Positions 1-7,094 of a stretch of DNA of 28,222 nucleotides are shown here, in pieces. The DNA is from CAWJEL01 sp964647255 (GTDB taxonomy: Bacteria; Chloroflexota; Anaerolineae; CG2-30-64-16), in NCBI GenBank assembly GCA_964647255.1, contig CAZYGI010000052.1, positions 1 through 28,222 on the forward strand. The letters run 5' to 3'. The first letter of the stretch is position 1. Each line of letters opens with the position of its first letter. The notes under the pieces were generated by a model. The model ran no database searches. It was not told the origin of the DNA and saw only the letters and a program-made list of their open reading frames with translations. Made by a program: the position numbers and the translations under genes.

Positions 1-831
1 CACCCCGCGGCGCCGCCACGGCCGCCGCACCCCCAGCGCATAGATCCAGCCCGCCTCGGGGTCCTCGGCCCAGGCCGTCTGGCCGAGTGCAGTACCGGCG
101 ATTTCATCGCCGTCCACGGCGACGAAGAACAGGGACGGGTCGCACGTCGGGCTGGTCTCCATGAAGTGCATCCACTCCCGGTAATCATCGTCCCACGGCA
201 TCTCTACATGGCCCCAATGGTCGCGGAACTCCTCGCGGATCGCCAGCAGCAGGGCAGCCTCCTCCTGGCCGCGGACGAAGGGCCGGATCGTCAGCCCCTC
301 GGGGACCGCGGGCTGGGGCGGCGGCCCGTCAAGTTCGATCATCATGCGCAGGTTGTGCCGCGCCACCTGGTAACCCTGGGCGCTCAGCAGCCTGGCGGCG
401 GCCTCATCCGCGCTCATCTTGAACTGCCGCAAGATCACGCGGGCGTCGGCCGGTGCGGCGGGCAGCAGTTGACGCCCGCGCGCCTCGGCCCAGCGCGCCA
501 GCGCGGCGCCGATTCCCAGCCCGTGGTGCGCCGGATGCACCTCAGCGAGCACGTAGGGCTGGACGTGCGGCTCGCTGTCCCACACCTCCGCCCGGCCGGC
601 CATGCTGCCGTCCGGCGCGATCACGGCCAGCGTGTTTGTCGCCAGGTTCATGGTTGGCTGCCCCCAGTCGCTGCGGATCTCGCCGGCTTCTATGCTCGGT
701 CGGCCCATCAGCGCGATGGTGTAGGCGTTGGACAGCTCTGCCGCGGCCTCGGCGTCATCCAGCGTGACAGGCCGCGCCGCATACCCGGTTGGGAGCTGTG
801 TCGGTAGAATCGAGGTGTTAGTGGTTGACAT
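1..831 (-). CDS. Tandem GNAT-fold acetyltransferase, 3' end cut by window edge
   Basis: Reading the minus strand from the ATG at 831 gives an open frame of 277 codons with no stop before base 1, so the C-terminus lies outside the window. The protein begins MSTTNTSILPTQ. A first GNAT domain contains the acetyl-CoA loop motif VHPAHHGLGIGAALARWAE near residues 97-115. After a linker, a second domain starts near residue 180 and reaches its own pyrophosphate loop, ALGVRRPWRRRGV, exactly at the edge. Two GNAT domains in tandem occur in mycothiol synthase-like and many uncharacterised acetyltransferases; the substrate cannot be told. AGGAG sits 8 bases before the start. The gene follows the sigma factor gene by only 24 bases and is probably cotranscribed with it. 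Sequence outside the window would show the full length. Confidence 0.85.
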   Translation of the reverse strand, partial: MSTTNTSILPTQLPTGYAARPVTLDDAEAAAELSNAYTIALMGRPSIEAGEIRSDWGQPTMNLATNTLAVIAPDGSMAGRAEVWDSEPHVQPYVLAEVHPAHHGLGIGAALARWAEARGRQLLPAAPADARVILRQFKMSADEAAARLLSAQGYQVARHNLRMMIELDGPPPQPAVPEGLTIRPFVRGQEEAALLLAIREEFRDHWGHVEMPWDDDYREWMHFMETSPTCDPSLFFVAVDGDEIAGTALGQTAWAEDPEAGWIYALGVRRPWRRRGV

Positions 832-855
832 AGTGTTGTACTCCTGAAGGCTGAG

Positions 856-1500
856 CTATTCATAAACCCAGGTCAAAGCGGATCCCTCCGCAGCGCCGCC
901 CGCCATGCCGCGCAATCCGGTGCTTTCCTGGGCCTGGCGCCGTTCATGTGTGCGCGTCTCCGCGATGATCTGCCGGTCGAGCGTCATGCGCGCCCGGTGC
1001 AGGCGGCTCTTCACGGCGCTCACCGTCGCGCCGAACACATCGGCGATCTCGGCGTAGGAAAGGTCGCACCAGTAGAGCAAGACGACTGCATTGCGGTCTT
1101 TCGAGGCGAGACCATTCAGCAGGGTGGTGATTTCGTCGCGGCGTTCATGTTGCAGCGCCACCTCTTCGGGATCGGGGGTGGTTGCACGCCACATGTCGCC
1201 ATCAGACGACCACACCTCATCCAAGGACAGCCAGCGCAAATGACGCTTGCGCAGGAGATCAATGCAATGATGGTTGGCGATGGCGAGGAGCCATGTCTTG
1301 AAAGGCCGGGCTGGGTCGTAACGGTGGAGCTGGCGGTAGGCCCGCAGGAACGTCTCCTGCGTGGCGTCTTCCGCCTCCCGGACGTCGCCCAACATGCGGC
1401 GGGTGAGATTGTAGACGGCGGCCTGATGTGCTTCCACCAAAGCCGCGAAAGCGTTCTGGCTGCCGTTCAGCGCACTTGAGATGAGCTCGGATTCCGCCAT
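856..1500 (-). CDS. ECF-type RNA polymerase sigma factor (sigma-70 family, RpoE-like)
   Basis: A 214-aa protein with the two-domain build of ECF sigma factors. Region 2 lies at about residues 20-90, with the conserved DAxQETFLRAYR stretch (EDATQETFLRAY) and the -10 recognition helix ending in FKTWLLAIANHHCIDLLRKR. Region 4 lies at about 125-178, with a helix-turn-helix LSYAEIADVFGATVSAVKSRLHRAR. The last 30 residues form a non-conserved, Gly/Ala-rich tail. AGGTGATG just upstream supports the ATG at 1500. It would direct RNA polymerase to a small set of promoters. No recognisable anti-sigma factor gene follows; instead the upstream cotranscribed genes encode a 78-aa Cys-containing protein and a lone receiver domain, so control may be unusual. 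Family assignment is secure; the regulon is unknown. Confidence 0.95.
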   Translation of the reverse strand: MAESELISSALNGSQNAFAALVEAHQAAVYNLTRRMLGDVREAEDATQETFLRAYRQLHRYDPARPFKTWLLAIANHHCIDLLRKRHLRWLSLDEVWSSDGDMWRATTPDPEEVALQHERRDEITTLLNGLASKDRNAVVLLYWCDLSYAEIADVFGATVSAVKSRLHRARMTLDRQIIAETRTHERRQAQESTGLRGMAGGAAEGSALTWVYE

Positions 1501-1589
1501 CGGACATCACCTCATGATCAGTGGGCCTGGCTTCGTCGCCCGACGCCCCGGCGGCGGCGAAGTCAGACCCGCTTGAAGTCGAATGGGAC

Positions 1590-1826
1590 TTAGCTCAGTG
1601 CCGGCCTCGGCCTGAGCGGCGCGTAACGCCGCTCCAGCCGCACGCCGGCCACGACCAGCACGTGCCCCAGCCGCCACAGCGACCGGCAAACTCCGCATGA
1701 GAATTGTGACCGCTGGAGCAGGCCGGCCTCCGCCAGCAAGCGGTGCTGCTCGGCCTTGGCGATCATGCCGGGCAATTTGTTCAACTTGTAGTCCGTCAGA
1801 AAGACATAATCATTTGGGGGTAACAT
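1590..1826 (-). CDS. Small conserved-looking hypothetical protein (78 aa, CGVC motif)
   Basis: The protein starts MLPPNDYVFLTDYKLNKLPGM. It has a polar helical first half (YKLNKLPGMIAKAEQHRLLAEAGLLQR), then FSCGVCRSLW and a hydrophobic stretch LGHVLVVAGVRLERRY that could be amphipathic or membrane-associated. Its ATG overlaps the last 17 bases of the receiver-domain gene in another frame, typical of translational coupling, and the ECF sigma gene follows 89 bases later. I have the impression, from memory only, of similar small proteins near ECF sigma genes in Chloroflexota. The CxxC could bind metal or be redox-active. Function is not recognised. The overlap with a real upstream gene and the plausible protein-like composition favour a real gene over a chance frame. 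Confidence 0.6.
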   Translation of the reverse strand: MLPPNDYVFLTDYKLNKLPGMIAKAEQHRLLAEAGLLQRSQFSCGVCRSLWRLGHVLVVAGVRLERRYAPLRPRPALS

Positions 1827-2199
1827 CTGGGCCTCCTTCCCCCGCTGGCGTATCGCAGCGACGAATGACGGTCAGCAACTGCTCCGGCGGATCGCCTTTG
1901 CTCACGAAGGCATCCACTGAGGCGGCCTGCGCGGCCCGGCGTGCGCCGGGCCGGCTGCTCAAAACGATGATCCGCAGGGCAGGATGAGCTCGGCGCAGGG
2001 CCGACACCCCGTCCGTTTCGGTCAGGCCCGGCAGCTCCCAATCCAGCAGAAGCAGATTGGCATCAGCGAGGCCGGCCTGCGCAAACAACTCCCGGCTGTC
2101 TGATGCTTCGCCGACGACCTGTAGTCCGGGCTGCTGCATGAGCAGCACCCGTAACGCAAAGCGCACCCGGGGTTGGTCGTCAGCAAGGAGAATGCGCAT
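1810..2199 (-). CDS. Stand-alone response regulator receiver domain protein
   Basis: A 129-aa CheY-like receiver with no output domain. The acidic pair is at residues 7-8 (LLADDQPRVRFALRVLL), the phosphoacceptor Asp near residue 53 in NLLLLDWELPG, the switch Ser in IIVLSSRPG, and the conserved Lys in AFVSKGDPP. The sequence most resembles the receiver part of NarL/LuxR regulators, but the frame stops just after the last receiver helix (LLTVIRRCDTPAGEGGPDVTPK) and no HTH follows. GGAG precedes the ATG. It is the first gene of the cluster, overlaps the 78-aa small protein and lies upstream of an ECF sigma factor, so signalling by protein contact (with the small protein, the sigma factor or an unlinked kinase) is likely. 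No histidine kinase is present in the window. Confidence 0.9.
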   Translation of the reverse strand: MRILLADDQPRVRFALRVLLMQQPGLQVVGEASDSRELFAQAGLADANLLLLDWELPGLTETDGVSALRRAHPALRIIVLSSRPGARRAAQAASVDAFVSKGDPPEQLLTVIRRCDTPAGEGGPDVTPK

Positions 2200-2399
2200 G
2201 GTGGCTCCAAAACGCCGATCGAGGCGTTCAATTACCTGCCGGCAGTATAAGCGGGGAGGCGCCGGATTGCATCGGGCGCATGGGGGATTCGCGCATTAGC
2301 CGGATGGCTAATGCGCGGGGTAAGCGGTCTGCGGGCCGGTCACATCGGAGGATGCGGACGGCCCGCACATGGATCGTCGGCTCTGAGGATGCGCGCGCC
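2200..2399. other. Intergenic region between receiver gene and ctaA
   Basis: No gene is seen. On the minus strand a TATACT (2244-2249) lies about 45 bases before the receiver start and could be a -10 element, but no good -35 hexamer stands 16-18 bases upstream, so it is not called separately. The perfect hairpin at 2290-2317 is listed on its own. Confidence 0.4.
2290..2317 (-). terminator. Perfect 12-bp hairpin downstream of ctaA
   Basis: CGCGCATTAGCC (2290-2301) pairs perfectly with GGCTAATGCGCG (2306-2317) around a 4-base loop, 82 bases after the ctaA stop on the minus strand. There is no T-run, so intrinsic termination is unproven; it may instead be an RNA-stabilising hairpin or the boundary before the receiver operon. 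Confidence 0.5.
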
Positions 2400-3320
2400 T
2401 CAGGCCGACGCGGCGGCGATCCCGGACAGCACGGCCACGACGACCAGCAGCGCCCAAAGGGCGGTGGCGGCGACGACATGGATGATCAACACCGCCGGGC
2501 TGGTTCCACCGCCCAGCATGATTGCGCTCGTCAGCATCTCGGTCAGGAAGGCGGCCCCGGCGACGCCTGCAGCCGTGCGCAACGCCGGCGCCTGGCGTGA
2601 GCGCCACGCCCGGACGACGACCGCCACGATCAACAGCGCAGCCACGGCGGCCAGAATCAGCCGGGCGACTTGCGGCCACCCCGGCCGATCATCCGGCAGC
2701 AGGCGCCACATCGGCCAGCCCAGGCAGCGGGTCAGAGAACCACGACCAGCGACCAGGATCCCGCTCACATGAACGGCAAAGTCGGCGACCAGCGCCGCCA
2801 GGGTGAGCCGCGCGGGGGCGCTGTCGAACGACAGGTGGTCCGGCAGCGCAGGATGGCTCCGCCGCGCAAAGGCCACGACGGTCGGCGTCAGCACCAAGAC
2901 GATCACGGTCAATGCGGAGCTGAGATCCAGGGCCGCGACCGCGGTCGGCAACCCGGTCAGCACCGCAAATGCGCCGAAGATGATCACTGCTACCAGGAAG
3001 AAGGGCACGATTTGCAGGGGGCGGATCACCCAACGGATTGCCCGTGTGTTCCGCCAGCTCACGATGATGGCGGCCAGGATCACCGGCGTCGTCAATGCCG
3101 CGATGAAGCGGTGGGTATATTCGATGATCGAGTTGATCTGCGGCGGGGGGATGATGCGGCCGTAACAGCCCGGCCAATCGGGACACCCTGTCCCGGATTC
3201 GGTCGCGCAAACGATCCCGCCCATGGCGACCAGCAGACACGTCATGATGCTTGCCGCAAGCAGGAGTCTGCGTTGTCCAGGGGTGATGCGTGCTCGAGAT
3301 AGGGATGAAATAGCCGCCAT
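2400..3320 (-). CDS. ctaA: Heme A synthase family protein (COX15/CtaA)
   Basis: An integral membrane protein of about 306 aa that oxidises heme O to heme A for cytochrome c oxidase. Key signs are the extracytoplasmic loop with the Cys pair in ATESGTGCPDWPGCYGRIIPP (near C46 and C52), the heme-ligand motif IIEYTHRFIAAL (His near 70), a second-half His in FAVHVSGILVAGRG (near 185) and a last one in VLIIHVVAATALW (near 282). About eight hydrophobic helices are visible. The frame is open upstream, but the ATG at 3320 is chosen because GGAGGA precedes it and family homology starts there. Oddity: the helix where B. subtilis CtaA has its second N-terminal His ligand reads AALDLSSALTVIVL here, without His. 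No cytochrome oxidase or ctaB gene is in the window, so it stands alone. Confidence 0.88.
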   Translation of the reverse strand: MAAISSLSRARITPGQRRLLLAASIMTCLLVAMGGIVCATESGTGCPDWPGCYGRIIPPPQINSIIEYTHRFIAALTTPVILAAIIVSWRNTRAIRWVIRPLQIVPFFLVAVIIFGAFAVLTGLPTAVAALDLSSALTVIVLVLTPTVVAFARRSHPALPDHLSFDSAPARLTLAALVADFAVHVSGILVAGRGSLTRCLGWPMWRLLPDDRPGWPQVARLILAAVAALLIVAVVVRAWRSRQAPALRTAAGVAGAAFLTEMLTSAIMLGGGTSPAVLIIHVVAATALWALLVVVAVLSGIAAASA

Positions 3321-3379
3321 GAGTCCTCCATCAATCTGCCAGGAAATCTCGACCTGCCGGCCGTCCCGGTGTGTAGCCC

Positions 3380-3408
3380 ATTGTATCTGGACACGCGGCC
3401 GCGGCAAA
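3380..3408 (-). promoter_or_regulatory. Possible promoter of ctaA
   Basis: On the minus strand TACAAT (3380-3385) is preceded by TTGCCG (3402-3407) with a 16-base spacer, about 60 bases before the ctaA start. The -35 match is modest, so this is tentative. Confidence 0.35.
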
Positions 3409-3435
3409 ATAGGATGACAGCGTTTCCGTCCGGGG

Positions 3436-3464
3436 TTGCGCCGCAGGGGAACGGTGAGTATAAT
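3436..3464 (+). promoter_or_regulatory. Predicted sigma-70 promoter of the ferritin-like/VIT1 gene
   Basis: TTGCGC (3436-3441) and a perfect TATAAT (3459-3464) are separated by exactly 17 bases, giving a 5' leader of about 64 bases before the ATG at 3535. The same TTGCGC-17-TATAAT arrangement occurs before the permease gene at 14826-14854. Confidence 0.5.
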
Positions 3465-3534
3465 CGGCAGGTGACTCAAAATTAACTCGTATCTCTTGAA
3501 GCTCGAATCGTGTCCAAGGAGGCGCGAGTCGAAG

Positions 3535-4662
3535 ATGGCCCAAACACAAGACATCAAGCGGTATCAGCAAAATCTTGCCGCCGAGCGCAACGCAGTGTTG
3601 CTCTACGAGCGGCTCGCCGAGGCCGAGTCCAACCCGGACCTGGCGACCGTTTATCGCAAGTTGGCAGACACCGAGCGCAACCACGTACACTTCTGGGAGG
3701 GGAAGCTTCGCGAGGCCGGCGCGACCGTGCCGGCCTTTCATCCCAACTGGCGCACTCGCGTCCTGGGCGCGCTGGCGGCGCGGTTCGGCGCGAGGCTTGT
3801 CCTGCCGACCGTCGCCGGCATCGAAAGCCAGGCCGGCGCTGAATACGACGGCCAGCCTGAAGCTGAAGCCGCGGGGCTGCCGCGCCATGAGCGTTCGCAC
3901 GCGCGCGTTTTCCGCCAGCTCGCCAAATCGAGCGGCGGACTGGAGGGGAGCGCCGTGGCCCGGTTCGAGGGGCGGCACCGCGCTGCGGGCGGCAACGCGC
4001 TGCGGGCCGGCGTATTAGGGGCCAATGATGGCCTGGTGTCGGTGTTCAGCCTGGTGATGGGCGTAGCGGGCGCGGGGGTGGGCAACCGCACGATCCTGCT
4101 CACCGGGTTCGCGGGCCTCCTGTCCGGCGCGCTGTCTATGGCGCTGGGCGAGTGGCTCTCGGTGCAGAGCTCACGGGAGCTGTATCAGCACCAGCTGGAC
4201 ATCGAGCGCGCAGAATTGGCCGAAGTGCCGGAAGAGGAAATGGCGGAGCTGGCGCTCATCTACCAGGCCAAGGGTGTGCCGGCCGACGCTGCGCACCGGA
4301 TGGCCGAGCATCTGCTGTCGGATGAAGCCACGGCGCTCGACACTCTGGCGCGCGAGGAGTTGAGCATTGATCCGGCCGAGCTGGGCGGTTCCGCGTGGGT
4401 GGCAGCGATCACATCCTTCTTTCTCTTCGCCCTCGGTGCGATCATCCCCGTCTTCCCCTATCTTTTCTTGACCGGGAGCGCGGGGGTCATCGCCAGCGCG
4501 GTGGTCAGCACCATCGGGCTTTTCGTCATCGGGGCGGCCATCACGTTGATGACCGGCCGCAATGCACTGCTTTCGGGCCTGCGCCAGGTGTTGTTCGGCC
4601 TGGCCGCTGCGGCCATCACCTTCGGCGTCGGTCACTTGATTGGGGTCAATGTGGGCGGATGA
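3535..4662 (+). CDS. Ferritin-like domain fused to VIT1/CCC1 transporter (MbfA-like iron transporter)
   Basis: A 375-aa protein in two parts. Residues 1-140 are a rubrerythrin/ferritin-like four-helix unit with metal-binding Glu and ExxH motifs: E17 in NLAAERNAVLLYERLAE, E47/H50 in DTERNHVHFW, E119/H122 in RHERSHARVF. Residues 150-375 are a VIT1/CCC1 domain: ALRAGVLGANDGLVSVFSLVMGVAGAG, then LLSGALSMALGEWLSVQSSRE, a cytosolic metal-binding helical hairpin rich in Glu (ELAEVPEEEMAELALIY) and three C-terminal helices. Family knowledge: this fusion matches membrane-bound ferritin MbfA of rhizobia, an iron exporter, so export or detoxification of Fe2+ or Mn2+ is expected. The frame opens earlier, but the ATG at 3535 is preferred because AAGGAGG lies upstream and homology starts at MAQTQ. 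It is divergent from ctaA. Confidence 0.9.
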   Translation: MAQTQDIKRYQQNLAAERNAVLLYERLAEAESNPDLATVYRKLADTERNHVHFWEGKLREAGATVPAFHPNWRTRVLGALAARFGARLVLPTVAGIESQAGAEYDGQPEAEAAGLPRHERSHARVFRQLAKSSGGLEGSAVARFEGRHRAAGGNALRAGVLGANDGLVSVFSLVMGVAGAGVGNRTILLTGFAGLLSGALSMALGEWLSVQSSRELYQHQLDIERAELAEVPEEEMAELALIYQAKGVPADAAHRMAEHLLSDEATALDTLAREELSIDPAELGGSAWVAAITSFFLFALGAIIPVFPYLFLTGSAGVIASAVVSTIGLFVIGAAITLMTGRNALLSGLRQVLFGLAAAAITFGVGHLIGVNVGG

Positions 4663-4690
4663 CGCGGGGATAGGATTGATTCTGACCCAC

Positions 4691-4726
4691 CGTGCCAGGC
4701 GCCGGCCTCCGCAAGCGCCTGGCACG
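4691..4726. terminator. 12-bp perfect hairpin, REP-like, between convergent genes
   Basis: CGTGCCAGGCGC (4691-4702) pairs with GCGCCTGGCACG (4715-4726) around a 12-base loop. It sits 29 bases after the VIT1 stop (+) and 22 bases after the GH3 stop (-), a position fit for a bidirectional terminator, though without T-runs. Its arms share the CGTGCC(A/T)GGC core with the hairpin at 7048-7080. Confidence 0.6.
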
Positions 4727-4747
4727 TGCTCCGGACTGGCCGGGACG

Positions 4748-7027
4748 CTACTTCGTCTGGCCGTGCACCTGCGCCAGCAGTCCGGCCACAAAATCCTCGG
4801 GGTGCATCGGCAGCGCGTCCTGCTGCCACATCAGCACGCTCACCAGCGGCATGTCACCCATTGAATCCATCATATCCATGCCGATGCCGCCGTCGGCCCC
4901 GCCGAACAGCTTGCGGGTGTGCTCCTCCATCTGGGCGTAATAGGGCCCGAACGCGGCTTTTCCCCGCGGGTCGGCCATCCACTCGCGGATCGTGGATTCC
5001 TTGTCGAGGATGCACGGCAGGTCCAGCGTGGAACGGAGCGTCACCGGTAGCGTGTGCCGGATGTCGGCGGCCGAGGCGCCGATCAAGATGTCAAATTCGC
5101 CGTCTTCAGTGATCCACTGCCGGTATTCAGGATGCCAGTAGGCGAAGGCGCGGAAGCCCAGCTTGATGGCAACGGTCTTGGTCTCGCCCGGTTGGAGCGC
5201 AACCTTTGCGAACCCCTTCAGCTCCTTCTCCGGTCGCACCAGGCCGGACGCCCGGTCGTGGACGTAGACCTGGACGATCTCTTTGCCCGCCCGGTGGCCC
5301 GTGTTGGTGACGTCCACCGTCACGGTCAGCCCATCCACATCCCGGAACGTCTGCGCCGACACAGCGGGGTTGCTGTACGCAAAGGTGGTGTAGCTCAATC
5401 CGTGGCCGAAGGGAAAGAGCACCGGCATCTGTTTGGCGTCGTAGTAGCGATAGCCGATGAACAGCCCTTCGCCATAGCGCACCACCCCCGCGCCGCCCGG
5501 CCAGTTGAGATACGCCGGGGTGTCGGCAAGTTTGAGCGGGAAGGTCTCAGCCAGCTTGCCGCAGGGGTTGGCCTGGCCGAAGAGGATGTCGGCCATGGCC
5601 GCGCCGCCCGCCTGGCCCATCATCCAGGCTTCGAGGACGGCCGGGACCGCAGCGATCCAGGCGCTCATGGCGACCGGCGCGCCGTTGTTGAGCACGACGA
5701 CCGTCTTGGGCTGAACCTTCGCCACCGCCTGGATCAGCGCCACCTGCTGCGCAGTCAGGTCGAGGTCGGCGCGATCGTAGCCTTCGGATTCTTTGTAGCC
5801 GGGCAGCGCGATGGTGAGGAGCGCCACGTCCGCCGCCTGCGCCAACCCGACGGCCTCGTCAATCAGGTCCTGCCGGAAGGCGTCATCCGCGGGATAGCCT
5901 TCGGCGTAGGCCAGCTCAGCATCGCCGGCGCGCGACCGCAGCTCCTGGAACGGCACGTCCACCCGGGTCGGGTTAATATGCGAGCTGCCGCCGCCCTGGA
6001 AGTGCGCGGCCTGGGCGGCGCGGCCGATGACGGCGATCTGCCGGTGGCCCCGCAGTGGCAGCAGGCCGCCCTCGTTCTTGAGCAGGATCATGCCTTCCGC
6101 GGCGATCTTGCGGGCCAGCGCATGATGCGCGTCCGCGTCGAAGGCGCCGCCCTTAGGGGTCTCCTGGGCCAGAAAAACGATCCGGAGGATCCGGCGAACC
6201 GCGTCATCCAGGGTCGCCTCGGCCAACTCACCGGCGCGCACGGCAGCAACAACAGCTTCGACGCGGCGGGCCTGCGGGCCGGGCATCTCCCAATCCGTGC
6301 CGCCTCGGAGCGCAGCCACGCGGTCGCGCACCGCGCCCCAGTCGGAGACCACCAGGCCTTTGAAGCCCCATTCTTCCTTCAGAATTTTTGTCAGCAGGGT
6401 GTGGTGCTCGGAGGCGAAGATGCCGTTCAGCTTGTTATAGGAACACATCACCGTCCAGGGTTGGGCTTCTTTGACCGCCTTCTCGAAGGCCGGCAGATAA
6501 AGCTCGCGCAGCGTGCGCTCATCCACCTCGGCGCTGATGCTGAAGCGTTGAAATTCCTGGTTGTTGGCCGCGTAGTGCTTGAGCGAGACGCCCACGCCCC
6601 TTGACTGGACGCCCTTGATGTAGCTGACCGCCAGCACGCCGGCCAGGTAGGGGTCCTCGGAGAAATACTCGAAGTTGCGGCCGCCCAGCGGCGAGCGTTT
6701 CATGTTGACGCCGGGGCCGAGCACGACGTCCACGTTGAGCGCGATGGCTTCTTCGGCAATCGCCGCGCCCATTTCGGCCAGCAGCGCCACATCCCAGGAG
6801 GACGCGGTGCACGAGGCCGTCGGGAAACAGGTGGCGGGCAGGCTCACAGCGCCCATCATGTGAACATCGGGCTGGCGTCGGATGCCGTGCGGGCCGTCCG
6901 AGACGAGCATCTCCGGCACGCCCAGGCGCTCCACCGGGGTGGTCGTCCACGCGCTCGCGCCGGTGCACAAGGCGGCCTTTTCTTCGAGCGTCATACGGGC
7001 GATGATGGATTGAAGTTCGGTGCTCAT
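4748..7027 (-). CDS. Glycoside hydrolase family 3 beta-glucosidase-type enzyme
   Basis: A 759-aa exo-acting beta-glycosidase, predicted cytoplasmic because it starts MSTELQSIIARMTLEEKAAL with no signal peptide. The N-terminal (beta/alpha)8 domain carries LVSDGPHGIR (44-50), the substrate-binding KHYAANNQE (K150/H151) and the nucleophile Asp in GLVVSDWGAV (D229). The second domain has ESEGYDRADLDL, where the Glu is the expected acid/base. A fibronectin III-like domain follows near residues 590-680 (VTVDVTNTGHRAGKEIVQVYV). No PA14 insertion is apparent. The last 70 residues, with a Met/Gly/Asp stretch (GGADGGIGMDMMDSMGDM), form a small extra tail. AAAGGAA precedes the ATG. It is the most distal gene of the oligosaccharide locus, following the beta-mannosidase by 67 bases. 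GH3 members vary in specificity, so glucose versus xylose or another sugar cannot be decided. Confidence 0.93.
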   Translation of the reverse strand: MSTELQSIIARMTLEEKAALCTGASAWTTTPVERLGVPEMLVSDGPHGIRRQPDVHMMGAVSLPATCFPTASCTASSWDVALLAEMGAAIAEEAIALNVDVVLGPGVNMKRSPLGGRNFEYFSEDPYLAGVLAVSYIKGVQSRGVGVSLKHYAANNQEFQRFSISAEVDERTLRELYLPAFEKAVKEAQPWTVMCSYNKLNGIFASEHHTLLTKILKEEWGFKGLVVSDWGAVRDRVAALRGGTDWEMPGPQARRVEAVVAAVRAGELAEATLDDAVRRILRIVFLAQETPKGGAFDADAHHALARKIAAEGMILLKNEGGLLPLRGHRQIAVIGRAAQAAHFQGGGSSHINPTRVDVPFQELRSRAGDAELAYAEGYPADDAFRQDLIDEAVGLAQAADVALLTIALPGYKESEGYDRADLDLTAQQVALIQAVAKVQPKTVVVLNNGAPVAMSAWIAAVPAVLEAWMMGQAGGAAMADILFGQANPCGKLAETFPLKLADTPAYLNWPGGAGVVRYGEGLFIGYRYYDAKQMPVLFPFGHGLSYTTFAYSNPAVSAQTFRDVDGLTVTVDVTNTGHRAGKEIVQVYVHDRASGLVRPEKELKGFAKVALQPGETKTVAIKLGFRAFAYWHPEYRQWITEDGEFDILIGASAADIRHTLPVTLRSTLDLPCILDKESTIREWMADPRGKAAFGPYYAQMEEHTRKLFGGADGGIGMDMMDSMGDMPLVSVLMWQQDALPMHPEDFVAGLLAQVHGQTK

Positions 7028-7047
7028 GATGTTCCTTTCTGGTCATG

Positions 7048-7080
7048 ACGTGCCTGGCACTTCGCGAGTGCCAGGCACGT
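7048..7080. repeat. 14-bp perfect hairpin, REP-like palindrome between GH2 and GH3 genes
   Basis: ACGTGCCTGGCACT (7048-7061) pairs with AGTGCCAGGCACGT (7067-7080) around the 5-base loop TCGCG. Each arm itself contains the short palindrome GTGCCTGGCAC. It lies 14 bases after the GH2 stop and 20 bases before the GH3 start, so it could reduce or stabilise transcript between the two genes. The shared core with 4691-4726 points to a dispersed repeat family rather than a simple terminator. Confidence 0.7.
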
Positions 7081-7094
7081 GTGGCGCCTGAATC

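Noticed and set aside
166..807. Plus-strand open frame (213 codons)
   Set aside because: Antisense to the clear GNAT gene on the minus strand, which has acetyl-CoA motifs and a ribosome-binding site.
5054..6604. Long plus-strand open frame (516 codons)
   Set aside because: It lies wholly opposite the GH3 gene; its Arg/Gly/Val/His-rich translation has no family features and is a GC-rich shadow.
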